Source: Microbacterium helvum (GTDB taxonomy: Bacteria; Actinomycetota; Actinomycetes; Actinomycetales; Microbacteriaceae). From it: a stretch of 64,000 nucleotides of DNA. Of the stretch, positions 22,540-30,787 are shown in pieces. Location: positions 1-64,000 of the forward strand of contig NZ_JACXZS010000009.1 in NCBI RefSeq assembly GCF_014779795.1, in the 5' to 3' direction. The notes beneath the pieces are model-generated. The model did no database searches and was not told where the DNA came from. It saw only the letters and a program-made list of their open reading frames with translations. Each line of letters begins with the position of its first letter. Positions within the stretch are counted from its first letter, which is position 1. The translations under genes and the position numbers were made by a program.

Positions 22540-23432
22540 CCGACACTCCGCAGCTTCAGCGCCTGGCCGACGGGGTCTGGGCGTACATCCAGCCGGACGG
22601 CGGATGGATGATCAACAACATGGGCCTCATCGCGGGCGAGGACGCGGCGACCAGCGTCGACATGACCTCGACCGAGGCGCGCACGAAGACGTACCTCCGT
22701 GCGGCGTCCGACGCCACGGCGCTCCCCCTCCGCCGGATCGTGCTGACCCACGCCCACCCCGACCACTGCAACGGCACCTCGCTCCTTCCGGACGCAGAGG
22801 TCGTCGCGCACCGCAGGGTCGCCGAGGATCTGAGCGCTCCTCACCGGCTCGCGCCGCACATCTTCAGCCCCTTCGAGCAGGGCGATGCCCGACCTCGCAT
22901 CCCGACGATCGTGTACGACGACACGCTGACGATCGATCCCGGCTCGCGCCCCCTCGAGATCCGGCATCCGGGGACGGCGGCCCATACGACGGGCGACTCC
23001 TACGTGTGGCTCCCGGCGGAGCGCGTGCTGTTCACGGGTGACCTCGTGTTCCACGGCGGCATGCCGTTCGCGCTGTCGGGGTCGCCCGCCGGGTGGCTGC
23101 GCGCCCTGCAGCAGATGTCCGCGCTCCAGCCGGCGGTCGTCGTCCCCGGGCATGGTCCCGTCGGCGGGCCCGAACTGCTCGAGCCGGTCGCGGAGTACCT
23201 CCGCTTCCTCATCGACGCCGCCGCCGACGCGCACGCCCGGGGCCTGTCCCCCCTCGCCGCGGCGCGCGCGCTCGATCTCGGACGGTTCGGCGACCTCGCC
23301 GAGCAGGAGCGCATCGTGGGCAACCTCCACCGCGCGATCGCGGAGGTCGACGGCACAGAACCCGATGTCGCCGCCGCGTGGCAGGACATGTACGACTACA
23401 ACGGCGGCCGCCCGCTCACCTGCCATGCGTGA
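22536..23432 (+). CDS. Metallo-beta-lactamase-fold hydrolase
   Basis: This 298-residue protein carries the zinc-binding signature THAHPDHCNG (H-x-H-x-D-H), then HPGTAAHTTGDSYVWLPAERVLFTGDLVFHG and VVPGHGPVGG, which supply the remaining metal ligands. The fold is that of a metallo-beta-lactamase-type hydrolase, probably cleaving a thioester, lactone or ester in the pathway. GTG 22536 overlaps the MFS stop (GTGA), with GGAGG upstream. The FAH-family gene follows 21 bp downstream. Confidence 0.87.
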   Translation: MTDTPQLQRLADGVWAYIQPDGGWMINNMGLIAGEDAATSVDMTSTEARTKTYLRAASDATALPLRRIVLTHAHPDHCNGTSLLPDAEVVAHRRVAEDLSAPHRLAPHIFSPFEQGDARPRIPTIVYDDTLTIDPGSRPLEIRHPGTAAHTTGDSYVWLPAERVLFTGDLVFHGGMPFALSGSPAGWLRALQQMSALQPAVVVPGHGPVGGPELLEPVAEYLRFLIDAAADAHARGLSPLAAARALDLGRFGDLAEQERIVGNLHRAIAEVDGTEPDVAAAWQDMYDYNGGRPLTCHA

Positions 23433-23453
23433 TCGAGAGAACAAGGAGAGACC

Positions 23454-24434
23454 ATGAGGATCGCCCGTTGGGACCACCGCGGTGTCGTCGGCGAAGGCTT
23501 CGTCATCGGCGCGCGTGTCGTCTCGTTCCCCGACGGACTGACGGTCGCGGACGTGCTGGCCGGTGGAGTGGATGCCGCACGCGCGGCTTTCGCCCGTGTC
23601 GGCGAGGACGCGGGCCAGGCGCTGGCCGATGTGCGGCTGCTGGCGCCGCTCGTGCCGGCATCCGTCCGTGACTTCGTCGCGTTCGAGGAGCATGTCGAGG
23701 GCGTGAGCGCGGGCGTGGAAGGCAAGAGCCACGTGGCCGAGGAGTGGTACCAGGCGCCGACGTTCTACTTCACCAACCCGCACACGATCCTCGGCCCGGG
23801 CGACGTGCTGCACCCGCCGGTGACCGACCGGCTGGACTTCGAGCTGGAGGTCGCCCTCATCGTCGGCGGATCGGCCGGGTCGACGAACCGGTGGTCCGAT
23901 CTCACGGTCGAAGACGCGCGAGATGTCATCTTCGGCTACACGATCATGAACGACTGGTCGGCACGGGATCTGCAGGGCCGAGAGATGAAGGTGCGTCTCG
24001 GGCCCGCCAAGGGCAAGGACTTCGGCACGGCGCTCGGTCCGTGGATCGTCACCGCGGACGAACTGGAGCCCTTCCTCGACGCCGACGGGTTCCTGGCGAT
24101 CCGCGCGGAGGTGTACGTCAACGGCGATCGCGTCGGCGAAGACCTCGTCTCGAACGCAGGGTGGCCGTTCCCCGAATTCGTCGCGTACGCCTCGCGCAAC
24201 TCGTGCGTGGTGCCCGGCGATGTGCTCGGCAGCGGCACCGTGGGCAACGGTGGATGCCTCGGCGAGCTGTGGGGGCGAAACGGAGGTCTCACCCCGGCGC
24301 CGCTGCGCGAGGGCGACGAGGTGCGGATGGTCGTCGAGGGGATCGGCGAGCTGACGGGCACGGTCGGCACGGCGGTCGCCGCTGCGCCGGTGCCCCCGGC
24401 TCGCCCGCGGCCACGGCTCCGACGCAGGCCGTAG
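23454..24434 (+). CDS. Fumarylacetoacetate hydrolase family protein
   Basis: This 326-residue enzyme has the FAH fold. Acidic metal-binding residues lie in LDFELEVALIVGG and FGYTIMNDWSARDLQGREM, and SCVVPGDVLGSGTVGNGGC completes the usual C-terminal core. The family cleaves C-C bonds in acylpyruvates or decarboxylates and hydrates 2-oxo acids, typically at the end of aromatic degradation. An AAGGAG site precedes ATG 23454. With the MFS and MBL-fold genes it makes a three-gene catabolic operon under LysR control. The C-terminal tail is rich in arginine and proline. Confidence 0.88.
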   Translation: MRIARWDHRGVVGEGFVIGARVVSFPDGLTVADVLAGGVDAARAAFARVGEDAGQALADVRLLAPLVPASVRDFVAFEEHVEGVSAGVEGKSHVAEEWYQAPTFYFTNPHTILGPGDVLHPPVTDRLDFELEVALIVGGSAGSTNRWSDLTVEDARDVIFGYTIMNDWSARDLQGREMKVRLGPAKGKDFGTALGPWIVTADELEPFLDADGFLAIRAEVYVNGDRVGEDLVSNAGWPFPEFVAYASRNSCVVPGDVLGSGTVGNGGCLGELWGRNGGLTPAPLREGDEVRMVVEGIGELTGTVGTAVAAAPVPPARPRPRLRRRP

Positions 24435-24477
24435 CCCGGTCGATCCGCCGAGGCGGGAGTGCGGTCGAGGCGACCGC

Positions 24478-25062
24478 TCACGTTGGGGACGGCATGGGCT
24501 CTTTCGTCTCGGCGGGCTCTGCCGTGTCGGCGGGCTCTTTCGTCTCGGCGGGCTCGGCGGGCTCGGCATGCGGCGGTCGCTCTCGGCGCGGCGGCAGCGC
24601 GCCGAGCACGATCCCCGTCAGCACGAGCAGGACGCCGACGATCTGCGGCGCGCCGAACGCCTCCCCTGCGACGGCGACGCCCAGCACGACGCCGGTGACG
24701 GGGTTGAGGAGTCCGACGACGCCCACGACCCCGGGGGTCAGACGCCGCAGTCCCGAGAACCACGCGACGTACGCCAGTGCGGTGGCGACGAGAGTCAGGT
24801 ACGCGAATCCGATCGCGGACTGCGTCGTCAGCGCCGGCGGCGCGCCCTCGACGAGGATCGCCACCGGCAGCAGGACGACCGACCCGCCGATCAGCTGCCA
24901 GGCCGTCATCGGCAGCGCCGGGACGTCCGCACCCCACCGCGAGGTGAGCACGAACCCGATCGACGATGCCACCATCGCGCCGAGCGAGGCCGCCACTCCC
25001 CAGGCGTCGACACCGTCGACATCGAACCCGAGCATGACCACCACGCCGGCCAGCCCGACGAC
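24478..25062 (-). pseudogene. C-terminal half of an EamA/DMT-family transporter
   Basis: The frame covers only the second EamA repeat: VVGLAGVVVMLGFD, GAMVASSIGFVLTSRWGA, TAWQLIGGSVVLLPVAILVEG, LTLVATALAYVAWFSGLRRLTPG and GLLNPVTGVVLGVAVAGEAFGAPQIVGVLLVLTGI. Roughly five membrane segments remain of ten. Transporter homology stops at about 25062, exactly where MarR-like codons begin on the other strand. The frame could be extended to 25179, but those codons are antisense to the MarR fragment. The C-terminal tail (EPAETKEPADTAEPAETKEP) is encoded by a DNA repeat. I call it a 5'-deleted gene. Confidence 0.8.
24496..24567. repeat. 18-bp tandem repeat in the DMT transporter tail
   Basis: GGGCTCTTTCGTCTCGGC occurs at 24496-24513 and 24532-24549, with a variant between them (24514-24531). 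Two 9-bp half-units GGGCTCGGC (24550-24567) follow. On the minus strand this encodes repeated Ala-Glu-Pro-Ala-Glu/Thr-Lys units in the cytoplasmic tail. Confidence 0.75.
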
Positions 25063-25281
25063 CGCCTCGAAGCCCGTGGGCTCGTCGAACGGCGGGCGGA
25101 AGCATCCGACGCGCGAAAGCGCCTCGTGCGCCTCACCCCCGAGGGCGTGCGACTCATCGACGGGGCGATCGCCGCGCACCTGGCCAACGAGCGCAGCATC
25201 CTCGAAGAACTGGGCGCGGACGACAGTGCAGCGCTCGAGCCGATCCTGACCCGCTGGCTGCGCGTCCTCGACCGCGGCTGA
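25060..25281 (+). pseudogene. C-terminal fragment of a MarR-family regulator
   Basis: The plus strand reads DRLEARGLVERRAEASDARK, then RLVRLTPEGVRLIDGAIAAH and NERSILEELGADDSAALEPIL, ending LTRWLRVLDRG before a TGA. This is the recognition helix end, wing and C-terminal dimerisation helices of a MarR regulator. The N-terminal two thirds are missing and no start codon with a ribosome site precedes it. The junction at about 25060 abuts the truncated DMT transporter, which was evidently its divergent neighbour. Confidence 0.8.
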
Positions 25282-25302
25282 CCCGCGGCCGAGCCCCGCG
25301 CG

Positions 25303-25800
25303 TCACGCGGCGAGGGTCAGATACGGCTCCCACCGCGGATCGGTGCGCTCGGTGCCGCGCACCGTCCACTGCGCGCCGCGCGGCGGACGCGGCGTGAATC
25401 GCAGCTCCCAGCCCATCTCTTGCGGGGTGCGGTCGCCCTTCACGTTGTTGCAGCGCAGACAGCACGCGACGAGGTTCTCCCACGAGTCGGCGCCGCCGCG
25501 CGAGCGGGGCAGCACGTGGTCGATCGTGGATGCCGATTTGCCGCAGTACGCGCAGTGGTGGTTGTCGCGCCGCAGCACTCCTCGCCGAGTGACCGGGATG
25601 TGACGCCCGCCTGGCACCCGCACGTACCGGGTGAGGATGATCACGGCCGGGCGTTCATACGCGCGCCTGGTTCCCCACACCGGATCCGTCTCGGTGTGCT
25701 CGACCACGGTGGCCTTCTCGTTCATCACGAGCACCAGGGCCCGCTTGAACGACACGACCGCGAGCGGCTCGTAACCTGCATTCAGCACCAGTGTGCGCAT
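25303..25800 (-). CDS. HNH endonuclease
   Basis: This 165-residue protein is of the actinobacterial HNH type. A DNA-binding N-terminal part (MRTLVLNAGYEPLAVVSFKRALVLV) is followed by the HNH zinc finger: CAYCGKSASTIDHVLPRSRGG, SWENLVACCLRCNNVKGDRTP. The two CxxC pairs and the central D-H are complete. This widely conserved single-copy type is not tied to a mobile element, and its role is unclear (possibly repair). It converges with the MarR remnant. Confidence 0.88.
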   Translation of the reverse strand: MRTLVLNAGYEPLAVVSFKRALVLVMNEKATVVEHTETDPVWGTRRAYERPAVIILTRYVRVPGGRHIPVTRRGVLRRDNHHCAYCGKSASTIDHVLPRSRGGADSWENLVACCLRCNNVKGDRTPQEMGWELRFTPRPPRGAQWTVRGTERTDPRWEPYLTLAA

Positions 25801-25875
25801 CGATCATCCTCTCGAACGGCCGGAACGGCTTTCCGGTGATTCGAATCACGTGACGATCAAGGACGGAAGGGCATG

Positions 25876-25903
25876 AAAAAAGGCGCTGTCTACAGACAGC
25901 GCC
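25876..25903 (-). terminator. Rho-independent terminator
   Basis: GGCGCTGTCT and AGACAGCGCC form a perfect 10-bp stem (25882-25903). On the minus strand it is followed by six T residues (A-run at 25876-25881). Confidence 0.85.
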
Positions 25904-26100
25904 CTGGCGCCACGGCAGTGCCGCGGCATCCACTCGTGCAATGCCGAAGGACGAGGCGTCCAAGCGCATCCATGGTTCGGATGCGTGGTGTGCAGCCCAT
26001 CGGCTCCCTCCGCTCTCTCAGCGTCGGGATCAGGGTAACGCACCCAGCCGACAGCGAGGGCCATGCGGGACGTGAACTCCGCGTGGCGTGTCGACGAACG

Positions 26101-26129
26101 GATGCCCCGCGCCTCGGGCGCAGGGCATC
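26101..26129 (-). terminator. Hairpin downstream of the M23 peptidase gene
   Basis: A 13-bp stem with a single mismatch (GATGCCC at 26101-26107 pairing with GGGCATC at 26123-26129, inner GCGCC/GGCGC, loop TCG) lies 35 bp past the peptidase stop. It has few T residues, so it may slow or process the transcript while the perfect hairpin at 25882 ends it. Confidence 0.55.
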
Positions 26130-26163
26130 GGTTCTGCTGTGGTGCAGGCAGGCTTCGAAGGGC

Positions 26164-27072
26164 TCAGCCGGCGTTGGCCTGCAGCCAGGCCCACGGGTCG
26201 ACGACCGAGCCGTTGATGTGGATCTCGAAGTGGGTGTGGCAGGCCGTCGAGCTTCCGGTGCTGCCGACGAGGCCGATCAGCTGGCCGGCTTCGACCGACT
26301 GGCCGACCTTCACCTGGCGTGAGCCGTAGGTCATGTGGCCGTACAGCGAGTTGACCCGCTGACCGCCGAGGACGTGGTCGATCGAGACGGCGACGCCGTA
26401 GCCGCCGTAGCTCTCCTGCGAGACCTTGACGACGCCTGCTGCCGTGGCGTAGATGGGCTGACCGCACGACGTGAGCAGGTCGACGCCCTGGTGGTAGCCG
26501 GAGTCCCACAGACCGCGGCCCTTCTTGAAGTTGGTGAGCGGCCAGCGCACTTCGCCGGTGCCGGGAGAGGTGAGGGCGATGTTGGCGCCGACGGATGCCG
26601 TCGACGCACGCTTCGCGGCCTCGCGCGCGCGCTCTGCGGCCGCTTCGGCCGCCTTCTTCTTCTCGATCTCTTCGGCGGTGGTCGCCGAGTAGCTGTCACG
26701 AGAGAGCTCTTGGTTGGTGGCATCTGATGCCGCCACGAACGTCTGCGGCTCGTCCATCGCCATCTGCTGCAGCGTGACGGGGTTCTCGCCGTCCTTCGCT
26801 GCGCCTGCGGCGAAGGCCGGCAGCGCCACGGTGGCGACGAGGCCGCCCACCATGCTCAGGATCACGAGACTGCGCAGCGGCTTCGCGACGCGCCCCTTCT
26901 TCGCGGCCGGACGGGCGGATGCGGGCGCCGTCGTCGCCGGTGCAGACTTCGCGCGCGCGACGGTGCTGCGCGGTCGGCCGGCGGGAGCGGTGCTGCGTGC
27001 GCGCGCGCGACGGGTCTGATTCGTCGCGTCGTGCTCGGGTCCGTTCGCGGGCGACTCGATCTCTTCAGCCAA
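26164..27072 (-). CDS. Secreted M23-family murein peptidase
   Basis: This protein of about 302 residues has a basic, alanine-rich cytoplasmic N-terminus, one membrane segment (LRSLVILSMVGGLVATVALPAFA) and a charged coiled-coil (TAEEIEKKKAAEAAAERAREAAKRA). The C-terminal LytM/M23 domain carries the zinc ligands: GYHQGVDLLTSCGQPIYA, NSLYGHMT and CHTHFEIHINGSVVDPW. It should cut peptidoglycan cross-bridges. I start at TTG 27072 because GGAGG lies five bases upstream; an in-frame ATG at 27144 adds 24 basic residues without a site. Two hairpins follow the gene, and a GTGAC direct repeat lies about 180 bp upstream. Confidence 0.85.
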   Translation of the reverse strand: MAEEIESPANGPEHDATNQTRRARARSTAPAGRPRSTVARAKSAPATTAPASARPAAKKGRVAKPLRSLVILSMVGGLVATVALPAFAAGAAKDGENPVTLQQMAMDEPQTFVAASDATNQELSRDSYSATTAEEIEKKKAAEAAAERAREAAKRASTASVGANIALTSPGTGEVRWPLTNFKKGRGLWDSGYHQGVDLLTSCGQPIYATAAGVVKVSQESYGGYGVAVSIDHVLGGQRVNSLYGHMTYGSRQVKVGQSVEAGQLIGLVGSTGSSTACHTHFEIHINGSVVDPWAWLQANAG

Positions 27073-27321
27073 ACTGTCCTCCGGCGCCTCTGCGCCGGGG
27101 CGCCTGGCTCGTCGGGTTGCGTGAGGGCGGACGCGTCGGGACACGTCGCGCGACTTTGCACCGCGGGGACGACGAGCCGGTGAGGCGATCCACGCGGGGT
27201 CCGGTCGGCGGGCTTCTCGCCTGGTGGACTGTTCGAGGCTACCCGAAGGTCACGATTCTGTCACGCTACGCGCCTGGCAAACCTCTGGATGCCGCCGGCA
27301 CGAGCCGCGAGGACCACCTGA
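27073..27321. other. Long leader region of the M23 peptidase gene
   Basis: About 250 bp separate the TTG start from the DtxR-type gene. Cell-wall peptidase genes of Actinobacteria often carry c-di-AMP (ydaO-type) riboswitches here, but I could not place the conserved elements. The direct repeat at 27249-27265 is the only clear regulatory sign. Confidence 0.4.
27249..27265 (-). promoter_or_regulatory. Direct repeat resembling an MtrA response-regulator site
   Basis: On the minus strand CGTGAC occurs twice with an 11-bp period (GTGACAGAATCGTGAC), i.e. 8-bp direct repeats spaced by three. That is the arrangement I recall for the corynebacterial response regulator MtrA, which controls cell-wall peptidase genes. 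It lies about 180 bp upstream of the M23 peptidase start. Confidence 0.45.
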
Positions 27322-28023
27322 TCAGCGGGCTTCGTCCACCAGGAAGATGTGCGACGCGACCTCGACCGGGAGCTCGAGGCCCCCGTCGTTGCCGTGCATC
27401 TGCACGAGCACGTAGCCCTCGTTGAAGCGGTAGTCGCCGATGGCGCCCGGCACGACGCCGGCGCCCTTCAGCTGCTGCAGCAGCTCGGGGTCGACCTGCG
27501 CGGGCTCGGCCAGGCGGCGCACGGTGCCGGTGATCGGCTCGCCGGCGTCGTTCAGGCGACGGACGAGCCCCACGACGCCCTGTTCGAACTGGGTGGCAGG
27601 AACATCGCCCAGCTGATCGAGGCCGGGGATCGGGTTGCCGTACGGCGACTCGGTGGGGTGGCCGAGCAGCTCGACGAGGCGGCGCTCGACCTGCTCGCTC
27701 ATGACGTGCTCCCACCGGCAGGCCTCGTCGTGCACGTAGGCCCAGTCCAGTCCGATGACGTCCGACAGCAGGCGCTCGGCGAGCCGGTGCTTGCGCATCA
27801 CGTCGACGGCCTTCTGGCGGCCGGCGTCGGTGAGCTCGAGGGTGCGGTCCTCCGACACGACGACCAGTCCGTCCCGCTCCATGCGACCGATCGTCTGCGA
27901 CACGGTCGGCCCCGAGTGACCCAGGCGCTCCGAGATGCGCGCCCGCAGCGGAACGATGTTCTCCTCTTCGAGCTCGAGGATCGTGCGCAGGTACATCTCG
28001 GTGGTGTCGATCAGGTCGGTCAT
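27322..28023 (-). CDS. DtxR/IdeR-type metal-dependent regulator
   Basis: This 233-residue protein has the full iron-dependent-regulator layout: DNA-binding winged helix (LIDTTEMYLRTILELEEENIVPLRARISERLGHSGPTVSQTIGRMERDGLV), metal-binding and dimerisation domain (HRLAERLLSDVIGLDWAYVHDEACRWEHVMSEQVERRL) and C-terminal SH3-like domain. Metal ligands equivalent to DtxR Cys102/Glu105/His106 appear in DEACRWEHVMS. It probably senses iron or manganese and represses uptake genes elsewhere. ATG 28023 has a GAGGA site upstream and the conserved MTDLIDTTEMYL start. Confidence 0.9.
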   Translation of the reverse strand: MTDLIDTTEMYLRTILELEEENIVPLRARISERLGHSGPTVSQTIGRMERDGLVVVSEDRTLELTDAGRQKAVDVMRKHRLAERLLSDVIGLDWAYVHDEACRWEHVMSEQVERRLVELLGHPTESPYGNPIPGLDQLGDVPATQFEQGVVGLVRRLNDAGEPITGTVRRLAEPAQVDPELLQQLKGAGVVPGAIGDYRFNEGYVLVQMHGNDGGLELPVEVASHIFLVDEAR

Positions 28024-28152
28024 CGCGGTGTCCTCAGTTCTCAAGGGGCAAAGGCCAGCCTATCCTCTGCCCCCGACACCGAGGCCGGCCGCGGGCACCG
28101 GCCGCCGGCATCCGCTCGCTTCCGGATCACGCGCCGATGGCAGGATCGAGGG

Positions 28153-28692
28153 ATGCCCGTCCTGCTGCGCCCCTGGTCCCTCGACGACGCGGCAGCCCTG
28201 CAGGACGCCGTCGCCACCAGCCCGGATCTGGAGCGGCAGCTGGGCCCGTCGACTCCTGCGACCGAGAGCGAGTCCCGGGACTTCATCGCGCGCCGCCTCG
28301 CACCCTCGCGCGAGCGCGTGAATGCCGCGATCGTCGTCGACGGTCGCGCGGTGGGCAACGTCGGGATCAGCAGCCTCGACCGGGTGAACGACATCGGCTG
28401 GGTGTACTACTGGCTGGGAACGGACGCGCGGGGCCGTGGACTGGCCGCCCGCGCGGCGGCGACGATCGCTGCGCACGGCTTCGGCGAGCTCGGCCTGTTC
28501 CGCCTCGAGCTCGGCCACCGGGTGAACAACCCCGCGTCCTGCGGCTTCGCGACGCGTGCAGGGTTCCTCGCCGAGGGCGTCGAGCGTCAGAAGCTGCGGT
28601 ACGGGTCCGAGCGGTTCGACACCGAGACCCACGCCCGGCTCGCCACCGATCCCGCCCCCGACGTCGACCTGCTCGCCTTATCCGGGTTCTGA
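28153..28692 (+). CDS. RimJ/RimL-type GNAT acetyltransferase
   Basis: This 179-residue protein of the ribosomal-protein-acetyltransferase-like GNAT subgroup shows LRPWSLDDAAALQDAVATSP, GWVYYWLGTDARGRGLAARAAATIAAHGFGELGLFRLELGHRVNNPASCGFATRAGF. The RGRGLA loop binds acetyl-CoA, and NPASCGFATRAGF is the usual end of the core. The target could be a protein N-terminus or a small amine. It is divergent from the DtxR-type gene, with a weak GAGGG site before ATG 28153. Confidence 0.85.
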   Translation: MPVLLRPWSLDDAAALQDAVATSPDLERQLGPSTPATESESRDFIARRLAPSRERVNAAIVVDGRAVGNVGISSLDRVNDIGWVYYWLGTDARGRGLAARAAATIAAHGFGELGLFRLELGHRVNNPASCGFATRAGFLAEGVERQKLRYGSERFDTETHARLATDPAPDVDLLALSGF

Positions 28693-28754
28693 CGAACGGC
28701 CTGGCGCCCGCCCGCCCCGTCCGTCACGCGGTCGGAGCGCGCACGGCGCGTCTC

Positions 28755-29882
<1,128 letters not shown>

Positions 29883-29896
29883 AGAAGCGGAAGGGA

Positions 29897-29931
29897 GAGG
29901 GTGGATGCCTCGCGCCGAGGCATCCACCCTC
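29897..29931. terminator. Bidirectional terminator between serC and the TetR gene
   Basis: A perfect 16-bp stem (GAGGGTGGATGCCTCG at 29897-29912, its complement at 29916-29931, loop CGC) sits exactly between the two convergent stops. Confidence 0.85.
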
Positions 29932-29934
29932 TTC

Positions 29935-30591
29935 TCATGCGTGCGCGCTCGAGGCCGGCTCGGCGAGGGGCGACGGCTGCGGCGTCAGCACGGCCGACAC
30001 GATGGCCTCGATCGCGAACTCGGACGCGCGGGCGAGGTCGACGGCATCGGGAGCCAGCAGCCACTGCACCTGAAGCCCGTCCATGACGGCGAGGATGCTG
30101 GCAGAGGCGAGGCCGACCGTCTCAGGCTCGGTGACGCCGCGCTCGGCGCACACGACCTCGAAGGCGTGCGCGACCTCGGAGCGCAGCGTGGTGTACCGCT
30201 TCTCGAAGAACTCGCGGCCGGGGTGGCCGTCGGTCACGGATTCTGCCGACAGCACGGCGTAAGCCTGCACGATGCCGGCGCGATGGGCGTTGACGAACGC
30301 GGTGCGCACGAGGTGTCGGAACAGCGGCATGCCGTCGGGGATGTGCTGCCCCTCCAGGTCCGCGACGTCCGTGTCGTCGCGATGCTGCAGGACCTCGATC
30401 AGCAGCTGATCCTTCGAGCCGAAGTGATGCAGGATCCCGGCGTGCGTCATCCCCACCTGATCGGCGATCTCCTGCAGCGTGCCGCCGGCGAATCCCTTGC
30501 TGCCGAAGGTCTCGACCGCGGCGTCGAGGATGTCGCGCCGGCGCGCGAGCGTCTCGGGTCGTGAGCGCGGCTGCCGTCTCTGACCAGCCAT
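29935..30591 (-). CDS. TetR-family regulator, likely repressor of the glycoside-uptake operon
   Basis: This 218-residue protein has an N-terminal TetR helix-turn-helix (RRRDILDAAVETFGSKGFAGGTLQEIADQVGMTHAGILHHFGSKDQLLIEVL, residues 18-69) and a ligand-binding C-terminal part. It is divergent from the transporter-GH3 operon, and the intergenic region holds a clean operator dyad (30695-30712). I infer that it represses that operon and is released by a beta-glucoside or related ligand. Start ATG 30591 is preceded by GGGGG; ATG 30609 is an alternative. Confidence 0.85.
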   Translation of the reverse strand: MAGQRRQPRSRPETLARRRDILDAAVETFGSKGFAGGTLQEIADQVGMTHAGILHHFGSKDQLLIEVLQHRDDTDVADLEGQHIPDGMPLFRHLVRTAFVNAHRAGIVQAYAVLSAESVTDGHPGREFFEKRYTTLRSEVAHAFEVVCAERGVTEPETVGLASASILAVMDGLQVQWLLAPDAVDLARASEFAIEAIVSAVLTPQPSPLAEPASSAHA

Positions 30592-30694
30592 CGGTGACCC
30601 CCTTCTCATCCGCTTTTCCGGGCGCATGAGCCGGCGTATGCGAGTTTATCCACGGCCGATCGCGGTCGCGGATGAAGCCTACTTGCAAAGATTA

Positions 30695-30712
30695 CTTACT
30701 TGATTGTAAGTT
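30695..30712. promoter_or_regulatory. TetR operator dyad upstream of the glycoside-uptake operon
   Basis: ACTTAC and GTAAGT form a perfect inverted repeat with a six-base centre (TTGATT). It is set in an AT-richer stretch between the divergent TetR and binding-protein genes, as expected of an operator for the adjacent repressor. Confidence 0.7.
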
Positions 30713-30787
30713 CATCAGGCAATCACCCTGACAGCGTCGTCTACCCTCCGGGGAGACACGATGTCGTGCCAACACCAAGGAGAAGCA

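Larger units (their letters stand above)
25801..26163. other. 363-bp intergenic region with two terminator hairpins
   Basis: I see no convincing gene. The region contains the upstream part of the HNH gene and two hairpins (25882-25903 and 26101-26129) that would end the leftward M23 peptidase transcript. A possible 72-codon leftward frame (25846-26064) lacks a ribosome site and family features. Confidence 0.5.

Noticed and set aside
22443..24569. A 708-codon minus-strand frame opposite the MBL and FAH genes
   Set aside because: The plus-strand genes carry intact active-site motifs and ribosome sites; the minus frame has none.
27073..27245. c-di-AMP riboswitch upstream of the M23 peptidase gene
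   Set aside because: The setting is typical, but I could not identify the conserved junctions of the ydaO class by eye, so it is not annotated.
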